The notes beneath the pieces were generated by a model. That model saw only the letters and a list, made by a program, of their open reading frames with translations, was not told the origin of the DNA and did not search any database. Positions 34,510 through 43,150 of a DNA stretch of 44,276 bases are shown in pieces. Each line of letters begins with the position of its first letter. The stretch's first letter is position 1. The stretch is from Gemmatimonadota bacterium (lineage in GTDB: Bacteria > Gemmatimonadota > Gemmatimonadetes > Gemmatimonadales > Gemmatimonadaceae). Made by a program: the position numbers and the translations under genes. Location of the stretch: positions 1-44,276 of the forward strand of contig JAPLKU010000008.1 in assembly GCA_026387935.1 (NCBI GenBank), in the 5' to 3' direction.

Positions 34510-35754
34510 ATGGAACTCGAAGTCACCGACCGTAAATCATCGGGCGCCGAACGGCGCCTTCGCGTCAGCGTCAGCGCCGCAACCGTCAACGACGCGCGCG
34601 AGCGCGCGGCCGGCCGCGTGGCCAAACAGGTGCGCATTCCAGGCTTCCGGCCCGGCAAGGCGCCCGCGAACATCGTCCGCAAGCAGTACGCCGACGCTAT
34701 CCGCCAGGAAGCGCTCGACGCGCTGATGCGCGAGGCGTACCTCCGCGTCATTGAATCCGAAAAACTCGATCCCGTGACGCAGCCGCATGCGCACGAGGTC
34801 ACTTACACCGACGGCGAGGCGCTCACCTTCGAGTTGCACTGTGAAGTGCGCCCGGACGTGCAGCTCGCCCGCGTTGAGGGATTCAAGGTCAAACGGACCA
34901 GCGCCGTTGTGACCGACGAGATGCTCAACGCGCAGATCGAGCAGCTCCGCGACGAGAAAGCGGCGTGGACACCGCTCGAGGACAAGCCGAAGGAAGGCGA
35001 CCTCGTCACCGTGCAGCTCGCGGTCACCGGCGGCGACGTGCCGTCGGCCGACAGCAAGGAATACCGCCTTGTTCTCGGTGCGGGCCAGATCATCGCCGCG
35101 ATTGAAGAGCTCGTCATGGAACTTGCACCGGGGGGTTCGGCGGAACGTCCCGTGAAGTGGCCTGACGACTTCCCCGACGAAGCGCAGCGCGGCAAGACAA
35201 AGACGGTCCGCGTCGCGCTCACGGACGTGAAGCGGAAATCGCTGCCTGACCTCGACGACGCACTCGCGCGCGAGCTCGGCGATTTCGAAACGATTGAGGC
35301 CTTACGCGCCGCCGTACGCACCGACCTGGAGACGCAAGCGACTCGCGAGTCCGACTCCGGGGTGCGCGGCAAGTTGATTGACGACATTCTGACTGCCAAC
35401 AGTTTCGACGTGCCGCCGAGCTGGGTGCGACAGGTGGTCGGCGCGTATGCGCAGGCCTATCAGGTGCCGGAAGCTGATGCAGAGAAGTTTGCGGCGGAGT
35501 TCATGCCGATGGCCGAGCGGCAGGTGCGGCGCGACATGGTGATTGACACCATCGCCCTGAAGGAAAAACTCATCGCGACCGAGAAAGACGTGGACGACAA
35601 GATCGCCGAACTGGCCACCACGCGCGGCCTGAAAGTGGGCGAGCTGTACGCGTCGCTGCAAAAGGCGGGACGGCTGAAGGAGATCGAGCGTTCGATTACT
35701 GAAGAACGCGTGTTCGAGTGGCTGCTCGCGCGCAACACCGTAGAAGCTGAATAA
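34510..35754 (+). CDS. tig: Trigger factor
   Basis: Ribosome-associated chaperone and peptidyl-prolyl isomerase, 414 residues. The ribosome-docking signature is GFRPGKAP near residue 45. An FKBP-like PPIase domain follows (about 145-235; GDLVTVQL, VLGAGQIIAAIEELVMELAPG) and then the long helical C-terminal arms. ATG 34510 begins MELEVTDRKS, the normal N-terminus. The frame is open upstream through the tRNA but that is non-coding. It leads into clpP and clpX, the standard tig-clpP-clpX order. Confidence 0.96.
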   Translation: MELEVTDRKSSGAERRLRVSVSAATVNDARERAAGRVAKQVRIPGFRPGKAPANIVRKQYADAIRQEALDALMREAYLRVIESEKLDPVTQPHAHEVTYTDGEALTFELHCEVRPDVQLARVEGFKVKRTSAVVTDEMLNAQIEQLRDEKAAWTPLEDKPKEGDLVTVQLAVTGGDVPSADSKEYRLVLGAGQIIAAIEELVMELAPGGSAERPVKWPDDFPDEAQRGKTKTVRVALTDVKRKSLPDLDDALARELGDFETIEALRAAVRTDLETQATRESDSGVRGKLIDDILTANSFDVPPSWVRQVVGAYAQAYQVPEADAEKFAAEFMPMAERQVRRDMVIDTIALKEKLIATEKDVDDKIAELATTRGLKVGELYASLQKAGRLKEIERSITEERVFEWLLARNTVEAE

Positions 35755-35805
35755 CCAGCAGAATTCCCGAAGCACTTACCCGCTTCAACCAAGGACGACA
35801 CCCGC

Positions 35806-36432
35806 ATGACCATCATCCCGAATCCTTATGTCATCGAGCGGTCGAGTCGTGGCGAGCGCAGCTACGACGTCTATTCCCGACTGCTGATGGACCGGATCAT
35901 CTTCCTCGGCACGCCGATCAATGACGACGTGGCGAACATGATCATCGCCCAGTTGCTCTTCCTGGATGCGGATAACCCGGGGCGCGACATCTACCTCTAT
36001 CTGAACTCGCCGGGCGGAAACGTTTCCAGCGGCATGGCGATTTACGACACGATGCAGTTCCTGCGTTCACCGGTGGCGACGATCTGCATGGGCATGGCCG
36101 CCTCCATGGGGTCGTTCCTGCTCGCGGCAGGGCGCGCTGGTAAGCGCTCAGCGCTCCCGCACTCGCGGATCATGATTCACCAGCCGTCGGGTGGCGCGCA
36201 GGGCACGGCGTCGGACATCGAGATTCAGGCGAAGGAGATTCTCTATCTCCGCGCGCAAATGAACGGGCTGTACTGCAAGCACACGGGCCGACCGATCGAG
36301 CAGATTGAGCGCGACATGGAGCGGGACTTTTTCATGTCGGCTGAAGAGGCCAAGGCGTACGGACTGATTGATACGGTCATCACGCAGAGTCCGGAGATGA
36401 TCAAGGAGTTGGCAGGAGCAGGCGCCAAGTAA
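35806..36432 (+). CDS. clpP: ATP-dependent Clp protease proteolytic subunit
   Basis: A 208-residue serine protease subunit that forms the tetradecameric barrel and takes substrates from ClpX. The catalytic triad is visible as Ser100 in MAASMGS, His125 in MIHQPSGG and Asp174 in MERDFF. The N-terminus [18 protein letters not shown] gives the axial-loop region. It sits 51 bp after tig and is followed by an 18-bp hairpin before clpX. Confidence 0.98.
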   Translation: MTIIPNPYVIERSSRGERSYDVYSRLLMDRIIFLGTPINDDVANMIIAQLLFLDADNPGRDIYLYLNSPGGNVSSGMAIYDTMQFLRSPVATICMGMAASMGSFLLAAGRAGKRSALPHSRIMIHQPSGGAQGTASDIEIQAKEILYLRAQMNGLYCKHTGRPIEQIERDMERDFFMSAEEAKAYGLIDTVITQSPEMIKELAGAGAK

Positions 36433-36449
36433 TGGCCGGACTGGGTGCC

Positions 36450-36489
36450 GGAACAGGGGCTTGTGAATTCGTTCACAAGCCCCTGTTCC
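36450..36489 (+). terminator. Perfect 18-bp hairpin with TTCG loop between clpP and clpX
   Basis: GGAACAGGGGCTTGTGAA (36450-36467) is perfectly complementary to 36472-36489, leaving the four-base loop TTCG. No T-run follows (CATCATTG). It may end or attenuate transcription after clpP or protect the clpP transcript. clpX then probably has a promoter within 36490-36662, where I see no gene. Confidence 0.65.
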
Positions 36490-36662
36490 CATCATTGTAG
36501 TGAACTGGACCGCGGGGTACTGTTACGCAGGGGAAAGACCGGGCGTCGAATGTGACGCGTGTCCATGCCGATACTCATCAAGCGGGGTGCGGCAGCCCTG
36601 GGGTCCACCGCGGGTCGCGCGATACGACGCAAACAACTCCTGAGGAGTGACGGCAGCAATCC

Positions 36663-37916
36663 ATGACCTCGATGTCGCACGACCGCCATCTCCGCTGCTC
36701 GTTCTGCGGGAAGTCCAAGGACTCGGTGAGGAAGTTCATCTCAGGGCCCTCGGTCTACATCTGCAACGAGTGCATCGCCCTCTGCAATGAGATTCTTGCC
36801 GAGGACGAAGAGCGTGAGGTTGCCGAGGCCGTCACACAGGTCCCTGCCCCGCAAGAGATCAAGGACGTCCTCGACCAGTATGTGATTGGCCAGGAGAAGG
36901 CGAAGAAGGCGCTCGCCGTCGCCGTGCACAATCACTACAAGCGCATCAACGCGGGCGCCAAACGTGAAGGGGATGTCGAGCTCGACAAGTCGAACATCCT
37001 CCTCCTCGGCCCCACCGGGGTTGGCAAGACGCTGCTCGCGCAGACGTTGGCGCGCATTCTCGATGTGCCGTTCACGATTGCCGACGCCACGACACTGACA
37101 GAAGCCGGATACGTCGGTGAGGACGTCGAAAATATTCTCGTGCTACTGCTGCAAGCAGGCGACTTCAACGTCGCTGAATGCGAGCGCGGCATTGTCTACA
37201 TCGACGAAATCGACAAGATCGCGCGGAAGAGCGAGAATCCGAGCATCACCCGCGACGTGTCGGGCGAGGGTGTGCAGCAGGCGCTACTGAAGATTCTCGA
37301 AGGCACCGTGGCAAGCGTTCCGCCGCAGGGTGGTCGCAAGCACCCGCAGCAGGAATACATCCAGATCAACACCAAGGACATTCTCTTCATCTGCGGCGGC
37401 GCGTTCGACGGGCTCGAGAAGATCATCGAAGCCCGGCTCGGGCGGCGGAAGATTGGATTCAACTCGGCGGAAGCGAAGGGCCGCGTGGGTGCGGCGAAGA
37501 ACGTCTTCGGCGACGTGGAGCCGGACGATCTGCTCCGCTTTGGGCTCATCCCCGAACTCGTGGGTCGCCTTCCGGTTGCCGTGCCACTTGAAGCGCTCGA
37601 CGAAGAGGCCCTCGTCACGATCCTCAAGGAGCCGCGTAACGCGCTCACGAAGCAGTACGCAAAGCTCTTCGAACTCGAAGACGTGAAGATCTCGTTCGAG
37701 GAATCAGCGCTGAAGGCGATTGCGAAGAAGGCCATCGAGCGCGGCACGGGTGCGCGTGGATTGCGTGCGATTCTCGAAAACATGCTGATGGACACCATGT
37801 TCGACCTGCCGGGCCGTGATGATGTCGTGGAAGTGAAAGTGACGGAGGCGAGCGTGACGAATGGCGCGCCTCCGCTGCTCGAACTGGCGCCGCGGCGGCA
37901 GAAGAAGGAGGCGTAG
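36663..37916 (+). CDS. clpX: Clp protease ATP-binding subunit ClpX
   Basis: AAA+ unfoldase that feeds ClpP, 417 residues. The N-terminal zinc-binding domain has CSFC and CNEC (about 12-42). The AAA+ core has Walker [14 protein letters not shown], Walker [12 protein letters not shown], sensor and arginine-finger regions, and the pore and IGF-loop regions follow the usual order ([13 protein letters not shown]). A GAGGAG-like ribosome binding site lies ~15 bases before ATG 36663. ATG 36675 (MSHDRHLRC) is an alternative start. Confidence 0.98.
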   Translation: MTSMSHDRHLRCSFCGKSKDSVRKFISGPSVYICNECIALCNEILAEDEEREVAEAVTQVPAPQEIKDVLDQYVIGQEKAKKALAVAVHNHYKRINAGAKREGDVELDKSNILLLGPTGVGKTLLAQTLARILDVPFTIADATTLTEAGYVGEDVENILVLLLQAGDFNVAECERGIVYIDEIDKIARKSENPSITRDVSGEGVQQALLKILEGTVASVPPQGGRKHPQQEYIQINTKDILFICGGAFDGLEKIIEARLGRRKIGFNSAEAKGRVGAAKNVFGDVEPDDLLRFGLIPELVGRLPVAVPLEALDEEALVTILKEPRNALTKQYAKLFELEDVKISFEESALKAIAKKAIERGTGARGLRAILENMLMDTMFDLPGRDDVVEVKVTEASVTNGAPPLLELAPRRQKKEA

Positions 37917-37917
37917 T

Positions 37918-38613
37918 ATTCCCCGGTCAGGACCCGCCGGCGGCGACAAGAGCACCGAGCCAAGGACCGAACCGGCCGCGGACGTTGTCGCAATACACCC
38001 GCCGGTCAATCCGCTCGTCATCCGGCACATGGAGTTCCTCGGCGGAATGGCCGACCATGCCGGTTGGCGCCCCGAGACGACGCTGCCCGAAGTCGCCTTC
38101 GCCGGCCGGTCGAACGTCGGCAAGTCGTCCCTGCTGAACAAGCTCGTCGGCAACCGTTCGCTGGCCCGCGTCAGCAAGACGCCGGGGCGCACGCGCGAAA
38201 TCAACTTTTTCAAGATCAACGAGACCTTTATTCTGGCCGACCTGCCGGGATACGGGTACGCGAAGATCTCGAAAGACAAGAAGGCCGCGTGGAAGCCGCT
38301 CATTGAGGGCTATCTCTACGCCAGCAAGCAGCTCCGCGGCGTGGTACTGCTCGTTGATGCCCGCCACGAGCCAACCGCAGATGACCGCGCGATGCGCGAC
38401 TACCTCGGCGACCTCGGCATTCCCACACTGATTGTCCTGACGAAGATGGACAAGCTGTCGGCGAAAGAGGCCGTCGAACGGTCGACGGCGCTTGCGCGTG
38501 CGCTCGAGGTGGATGAAGATCAGATCGTGTCCACGAGCGCGGTGTCCGGGCGAGGGCGGGATGATCTGGCGGAGGCCGTCGTGTCGCTGCTCGATTCTCC
38601 GCCGTGGCGTTGA
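37918..38613 (+). CDS. engB: Ribosome-biogenesis GTPase EngB/YsxC
   Basis: Small P-loop GTPase needed for 50S assembly. [10 protein letters not shown] (G1), [11 protein letters not shown] (G2), DLPGYGYAK (G3), LTKMDKL (G4) and TSAVSG (G5) are all present. The family's opening strand appears as [11 protein letters not shown], so translation must begin upstream of ATG 38029. The only ATG further up (37861) lies 56 bp inside clpX. An in-frame ATT at 37918 follows AAGGAGG (37905-37911) by six bases, which is ideal ribosome-binding-site geometry, so I give it as the likely but unusual start. It is coupled tightly to clpX. Confidence 0.9.
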   Translation: MPRSGPAGGDKSTEPRTEPAADVVAIHPPVNPLVIRHMEFLGGMADHAGWRPETTLPEVAFAGRSNVGKSSLLNKLVGNRSLARVSKTPGRTREINFFKINETFILADLPGYGYAKISKDKKAAWKPLIEGYLYASKQLRGVVLLVDARHEPTADDRAMRDYLGDLGIPTLIVLTKMDKLSAKEAVERSTALARALEVDEDQIVSTSAVSGRGRDDLAEAVVSLLDSPPWR

Positions 38614-38618
38614 TTCGC

Positions 38619-39290
38619 ATGCGCGCCTCATGGCGTGCGCTTCTGGCATTGACTGTGGCCGCCTGTGCGTCGGTGCCGGAAGCCGGCCGCGCGCAGGTGG
38701 TGAGCACCGCGGGCACCGCTCGCATTGACAGCGCCGCTCGGCAGCCCACGAACCCCGGTTTGATTCCCGCGAACTACGGCTCGCTCAAGCGCGATGATCT
38801 CGCGCTCACGGTGCAGCTGCAGGGACTGACCATTCGGGCCATTCCGCTCGACGAGTCGGTGATCCGCGCGCTGGCTCCGGATTCGTACACCTCGCTGCAT
38901 GCGCTGCGAGAGGCGCATGCGACGGAACTCGACCGCATGCGGACACGGCTCGGCCTGTCCACGATTCAGGCTTGGTATGTGCAGTATTTCAACGTGCAGC
39001 AGGGCGAGGCGCGCTACGACCCACGTGACGTGCAGATACGGAGCGCGGGCCGCGACTTCCGGCCGCTGGACGTGATTCCCCTCGTCACCGGTTTTCAGGA
39101 CGGCCGCTTGGCGCAGGGACGGAGCGTGGACGCCATCTTCGCCTTTGACCCTGCCGTATCCGTGTCACAGCCGCTGGTGGTGACGCTTGGCGGCAAGAGC
39201 ACCAGCGCCTGGGCCGATCAACTGCTTGGGCTGCTCGAACGCGAGCGCGCGGCCATCTGGTCTCGCGCCGCTGTTGCGCGTAGGCCGTAG
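38619..39290 (+). CDS. Hypothetical exported protein (223 aa)
   Basis: ATG 38619 gives MRASWRALLALTVAACASVP, a signal peptide with a possible lipobox VAAC. The body contains DDLALTVQLQGLTIRAIPLD and later LVVTLGGKSTSAWADQLLGL, with no motif that I recognise. The middle (YVQYFNVQQGEARYDPRDVQIRS, in part) suggests a beta-rich domain. GTG 38604 is an alternative start overlapping engB. It lies directly after engB and before the acyltransferase. Function unknown. Confidence 0.7.
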   Translation: MRASWRALLALTVAACASVPEAGRAQVVSTAGTARIDSAARQPTNPGLIPANYGSLKRDDLALTVQLQGLTIRAIPLDESVIRALAPDSYTSLHALREAHATELDRMRTRLGLSTIQAWYVQYFNVQQGEARYDPRDVQIRSAGRDFRPLDVIPLVTGFQDGRLAQGRSVDAIFAFDPAVSVSQPLVVTLGGKSTSAWADQLLGLLERERAAIWSRAAVARRP

Positions 39291-39344
39291 CACAGCCAAA
39301 ACAAGAGCGACCACTGGCGCGCCTCCATCTGTGAGGAACTCCCG

Positions 39345-40187
39345 ATGACGATCAAACCCCTTCGCAAGCTCGGCGCCACACCCCTCGCACCGGTGGCCGA
39401 GGCGTGGCTGGAACGCATCGAAGGCGCACTGCGCGACGCGTCGCTCGACCGTCCGCGATTCTGCCGTGAGTTGCTCTGCGAACTGGCGTTTCCGGATTAT
39501 GTGGCCAACTGGGCCACGGCCGTCAACGACGACCAGCTGGCGCAGGGCACTCGGATTTCGCTGGCCGCGCTCGACTCGCGCAACATCACGCTCGAACCCG
39601 AGTACTACGCCGAGTGCGACGACGCAAAGTTCCAGCGCGTGAAACCCCTACTCTGGCTCTGGTACTCATTTGACCGGCTGCCCATTGGCGGGCAGAACGT
39701 GGATCTCGGTGTGCGGCTCAGGCGGATTCTCGCCCCGCACATTTTCAAGACGTGCGGCGCGCGATTCAAGGCGTTCCAGCATGTGGAGTTCTCGTTCGGC
39801 TACAACATCGAATGTGGTGATGACGTCGTGGTGCACCGTCACGTGTTACTCGATGACCGCGGCGGCATCCAGATGGGCAACAAGGTCTCCATCAGCGACT
39901 ACGCGAACATCTACAGCCACACCCACAGCATCGTCGAGCAGGCGGACGTGACGAACGCGGCGACGATTCTGGAGGAGGGCGTGCGGATCACCTACCACGC
40001 GACGGTGTTGGCCGGGGTGCGTGTCGGCGTGCAAGGGATGGTGGGCGCGGTGGCCGTCGCGACGAAGGACGTGCGGCCGTACCACGTGAACGTGGGGATC
40101 CCAGCCAAGTCGGTGCGGGTCAAGCCGAACGCGCCGGCTGAGGCGTGGGCAGCGTCGCGCACATCGAATACGAAGGGTAGTGAGTAG
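39345..40187 (+). CDS. Hexapeptide-repeat acyltransferase
   Basis: A 280-residue protein whose C-terminal half is a left-handed parallel beta-helix of the maltose/galactoside O-acetyltransferase type. Hexad repeats run through IECGDDVVVHRHVLLDDRGG and IQMGNKVSISDYANIYSHTH, with the latter His as probable catalytic residue. VRVGVQGMVGAVAVATKDV and the NVGIPAKSV tail follow. The N-terminal ~120 residues are helical and unlike short acetyltransferases. It may modify a cell-surface sugar or lipid precursor, but the acceptor is unknown. GAGGAA precedes ATG 39345. Confidence 0.85.
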   Translation: MTIKPLRKLGATPLAPVAEAWLERIEGALRDASLDRPRFCRELLCELAFPDYVANWATAVNDDQLAQGTRISLAALDSRNITLEPEYYAECDDAKFQRVKPLLWLWYSFDRLPIGGQNVDLGVRLRRILAPHIFKTCGARFKAFQHVEFSFGYNIECGDDVVVHRHVLLDDRGGIQMGNKVSISDYANIYSHTHSIVEQADVTNAATILEEGVRITYHATVLAGVRVGVQGMVGAVAVATKDVRPYHVNVGIPAKSVRVKPNAPAEAWAASRTSNTKGSE

Positions 40188-40242
40188 CGAGTAGCGACAA
40201 ACGCGAGTACCCAGCACCGCGTACGGCAGTCGTTCCTACGTG

Positions 40243-40737
40243 CTACCGGCTGCGGAGTACGTCCTCTAACGCCCCAGCCGTCCCGTCCCTGAGTATCCAC
40301 GCCACCTGCCGCAGCAGGTCGTGCGTCCTCGGCCACGCCAGCCGCTTCTTCGCGGCCGCGAACGTCTCCCACTTTGCGCGAGAGTGCTCGGGTCCGAGAG
40401 TGAACTGCGTGCTGCCGACGACGGCGGCGAACGCGACCGAGATCTGCAGCGTGTCCGACTTTGCGAGATAGAACGGATTGGCCGTGATGCTGTAGAGACG
40501 CTCGGGCTGCAATCCTGTTTCCTCGCGCAGTTCCCGCAGGGCCGCCTGCACCGGCGGCTCGCCGGGCTCGATGCTGCCGTGGACAATCTCCCACGCGCCC
40601 GTGCTGCGCGCGCCGGGCGCGCGCTCGAGCGTGAGCACGCGCCAGGCTTGGCCGACGCGACGGATCACGACGACGTCAACGACGCCGGCGACGATTCGCG
40701 TGGTGGGTTGTTTTGCGTTCGGCACGTGCTGGGACAA
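40243..40737 (-). CDS. Nudix hydrolase
   Basis: A 164-residue protein with a full Nudix box from GSIEPGEPPVQAALRELREE through TGLQ (GX5EX7REUXEEXGU), which binds the divalent metal for cleavage of X-linked nucleoside diphosphates. The N-terminal strand IVAGVVDVVVIRR and the ERAPG block are typical. No substrate-specific signature is seen. It is convergent with the acyltransferase (55-bp gap, no clear terminator) and 20 bp downstream of the PilB-like gene on the same strand. Confidence 0.9.
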   Translation of the reverse strand: MSQHVPNAKQPTTRIVAGVVDVVVIRRVGQAWRVLTLERAPGARSTGAWEIVHGSIEPGEPPVQAALRELREETGLQPERLYSITANPFYLAKSDTLQISVAFAAVVGSTQFTLGPEHSRAKWETFAAAKKRLAWPRTHDLLRQVAWILRDGTAGALEDVLRSR

Positions 40738-40757
40738 TTGGGCGCGGTGCCGCGCGG

Positions 40758-42998
40758 CTATTCCCGGCTGCGGCCGAGCAGCGCGTGCAAGCGCGCCGAG
40801 AGGGCGCGCGGGCGGAACGGTTTCATGAGGTAGTCGCTCGCGCCGTACTCGAACACGCGCACTTCACTGTCCTCGTCGCCCTTCGCGGTGAGCACGATTA
40901 CGGGCAGGTTCGCCGTCGCCGGGCGCGAGCGCAGATGGCTGAGCACGCCATAGCCGTCGAGGCGCGGCAAGTTCAAGTCGAGCACGACGATGTCCGGCCC
41001 GGCGCGGTCAATCTCGTCGAGCGCGATGACGCCGTCCGCGGCTTCGAATACGGTGAACCCTTCGCGCTCCAGCAGATCCTTCATCACTCGACGGAGCGCG
41101 TCTTCGTCTTCAACGAGGAGCACCTTCTTCAAACGACCGTTCGCCGACTTGCCTTCGTCGAGCAGCTGGAAGCTGTCCCCTTCGAAGCGCTGCGGTCGCG
41201 TGTGCAGTGTTTTGACGGCTGGTGGCCCGCCAGCGGGCAGCAGATCGACGGTGCCGCCATCCAGCGACGTCTGCCGAGCCATGGCGACAGACGCTCGATC
41301 GGACTGGTCCGACGGCATTTCCAGCACGCGCAGCAGTTCGTCAATGCTGCTCGAGCCGTTGCGGACGTGCGACACGCCGGATTCCCAGAGGCCGCGCATG
41401 CCACCTTCGCGCGCGGCGTCGGCGATGCGATCGGCGGGCTCGTTGGCCGCGATGCGGCGTTCGAGTTCGGGCGTCATGACGAGCACTTCCGTGAGCGCGA
41501 GTCGCCCGCGATAGCCGGTCTGCGAGCATTCAGAGCAGCCCACGGCGCGATAGAGCGTCACGCCCTGCGCGAACCAGGTGCGCAGCCGATCGGGCACCGC
41601 GCCCACCTGCAGCTCGCGGCAATGCGGGCAGAGGCGGCGCACCAGGCGTTGTGCGAGCACGCCCTTGAGCGCCGCAGCGATCTTGTAGGTCTCAACACCA
41701 ATGTCCACGAGACGCGTGACGGAACTCGCCGCGTCAATTGTGTGGAGCGTACTGAGCACCAAGTGGACGGTGAGCGACGCCTGCACGGTGATGCCGGCCG
41801 TTTCCTTGTCGCGCACTTCGCCGACGAGGATGACGTCAGGATCCTGACGCAGGATTGAGCGAAGGGCGGCAGGGAATGTGAGCCCAGCCTTTTCGTTCAC
41901 CTGCACCTGCACGACGCCGGCGAGCCGGTATTCGACCGGGTCTTCGACAGTGACGATGTTCACGCCGCGCGTCTGAATGCTGCGCAGCATCGAGTACAGC
42001 GTTGTCGTCTTGCCCGAGCCGGTTGGGCCCGTGACGAGAATAATTCCTTCGCGCGTATCGAGCAGGAGCTTGATGCGCTCGAGTTCGTCGGGATTGAGTC
42101 CGAGGTTCTCCAGCGACAGCACGGTGGCGCGCTGGTCGAGAATACGAATGACGACTTTTTCGCCCTGCGACGCCGGCAACGTTGAGACGCGGAGGTCGAC
42201 ACGATTGCCGCTGACCGCGACGCGCGCGCGGCCATCCTGCGGACGCAGACGGTCAGCGATGTCCAACTGCGCCATGATCTTTACGCGAGACACGAGCGGC
42301 ACGCCCGCGGCCTTCGGCAGCACCATCACCTGCCGGAGCACGCCGTCGATGCGGTACCGCACCGCCACGCCGCCTTCTTCCGGCTCAAGGTGAATGTCCG
42401 ACGCGCGCGACGCGATGCCCTCGGCCACGATCCGGTCCACCAGCTGGATGACGGGGCGTTCCTGGCCGCGCTGTGCGCCCAGTTCCATGTCCGCTTCGTC
42501 AACCGATTCCTGAATCGACTCGATGTCATAGTCGCCGGCGACGTTCTCGAGGATCTTTTCGAGGACGTCCTGCGGGCGGTACACCGCTTCGAGACGCGTC
42601 GCGATTTGTGCGGGCGACGCGAGCGACATGCGCACCGTACGGCCGAGCGCAAAGGCGAGCGTGCGTTCGCAATCGAGATCGTGCGGATCCGCGGTGGCGA
42701 TGTCGAGAATCGAATCCGAAATCGCCAGCGGCAGCACGCGGTACTTCCGGACGAGCTGTTCGGGAACGAGTTCGCGCGCCTGCTGTGACACCTGCTGGAC
42801 GTTCGCAATCTTCATGCGGAACCGCGTGGCCAGTGCGGCGAGGATGTCCTCGTCCCTCACCAGATTCTGGCGGACCACGGCCTCCCAAAAACTGTTCTCA
42901 CGCGACGCCTTGAGCTTCGCAAACGACTCAGGGGACAAGAGTCCCTCGAGTGTCGGCAGCAGCCATTCGTCACGCGCGGATCGTGCGGAGGTTCCCAT
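40758..42998 (-). CDS. GspE/PilB-type secretion ATPase fused to a C-terminal receiver domain
   Basis: A 746-residue cytoplasmic motor ATPase of type IV pilus or type II secretion systems. The N-terminal GspE/MshE-N domain covers about 1-160. The ATPase core has Walker A GPTGSGKT at 324-331, an Asp box VEDPVEYRL, Walker B DPDVILVGEVRD and a His-box-like LTVHLVLSTLHTIDA. A tetra-Cys zinc motif (CPHC, CSECSQTGYRGR) follows. After a ~70-residue variable linker comes a CheY-like receiver (about 624-746) with acidic pocket EDED, acceptor Asp674 in VVLDLNLP and LTAKGDED, YLMKPF. The His box is altered from the usual TGH/HTND to TVH/HTID. No pilC, pilT or pilin gene is adjacent. The distant prepilin peptidase may act in the same system. 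Confidence 0.92.
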   Translation of the reverse strand: MGTSARSARDEWLLPTLEGLLSPESFAKLKASRENSFWEAVVRQNLVRDEDILAALATRFRMKIANVQQVSQQARELVPEQLVRKYRVLPLAISDSILDIATADPHDLDCERTLAFALGRTVRMSLASPAQIATRLEAVYRPQDVLEKILENVAGDYDIESIQESVDEADMELGAQRGQERPVIQLVDRIVAEGIASRASDIHLEPEEGGVAVRYRIDGVLRQVMVLPKAAGVPLVSRVKIMAQLDIADRLRPQDGRARVAVSGNRVDLRVSTLPASQGEKVVIRILDQRATVLSLENLGLNPDELERIKLLLDTREGIILVTGPTGSGKTTTLYSMLRSIQTRGVNIVTVEDPVEYRLAGVVQVQVNEKAGLTFPAALRSILRQDPDVILVGEVRDKETAGITVQASLTVHLVLSTLHTIDAASSVTRLVDIGVETYKIAAALKGVLAQRLVRRLCPHCRELQVGAVPDRLRTWFAQGVTLYRAVGCSECSQTGYRGRLALTEVLVMTPELERRIAANEPADRIADAAREGGMRGLWESGVSHVRNGSSSIDELLRVLEMPSDQSDRASVAMARQTSLDGGTVDLLPAGGPPAVKTLHTRPQRFEGDSFQLLDEGKSANGRLKKVLLVEDEDALRRVMKDLLEREGFTVFEAADGVIALDEIDRAGPDIVVLDLNLPRLDGYGVLSHLRSRPATANLPVIVLTAKGDEDSEVRVFEYGASDYLMKPFRPRALSARLHALLGRSRE

Positions 42999-43150
42999 TC
43001 GGAGGAGAAGGGTGGTCAGGCAGCGCTAACCAGCGCCGGAAAACCGGCCGGGCTGATGCCAAGACTAATACTAAAGCGTACATACGCGCGCCTGATACAA
43101 GCAAGCGGCCAGCGCTGCAGTCCTGCAACCGTTTGCAACCTATTCGGGCA

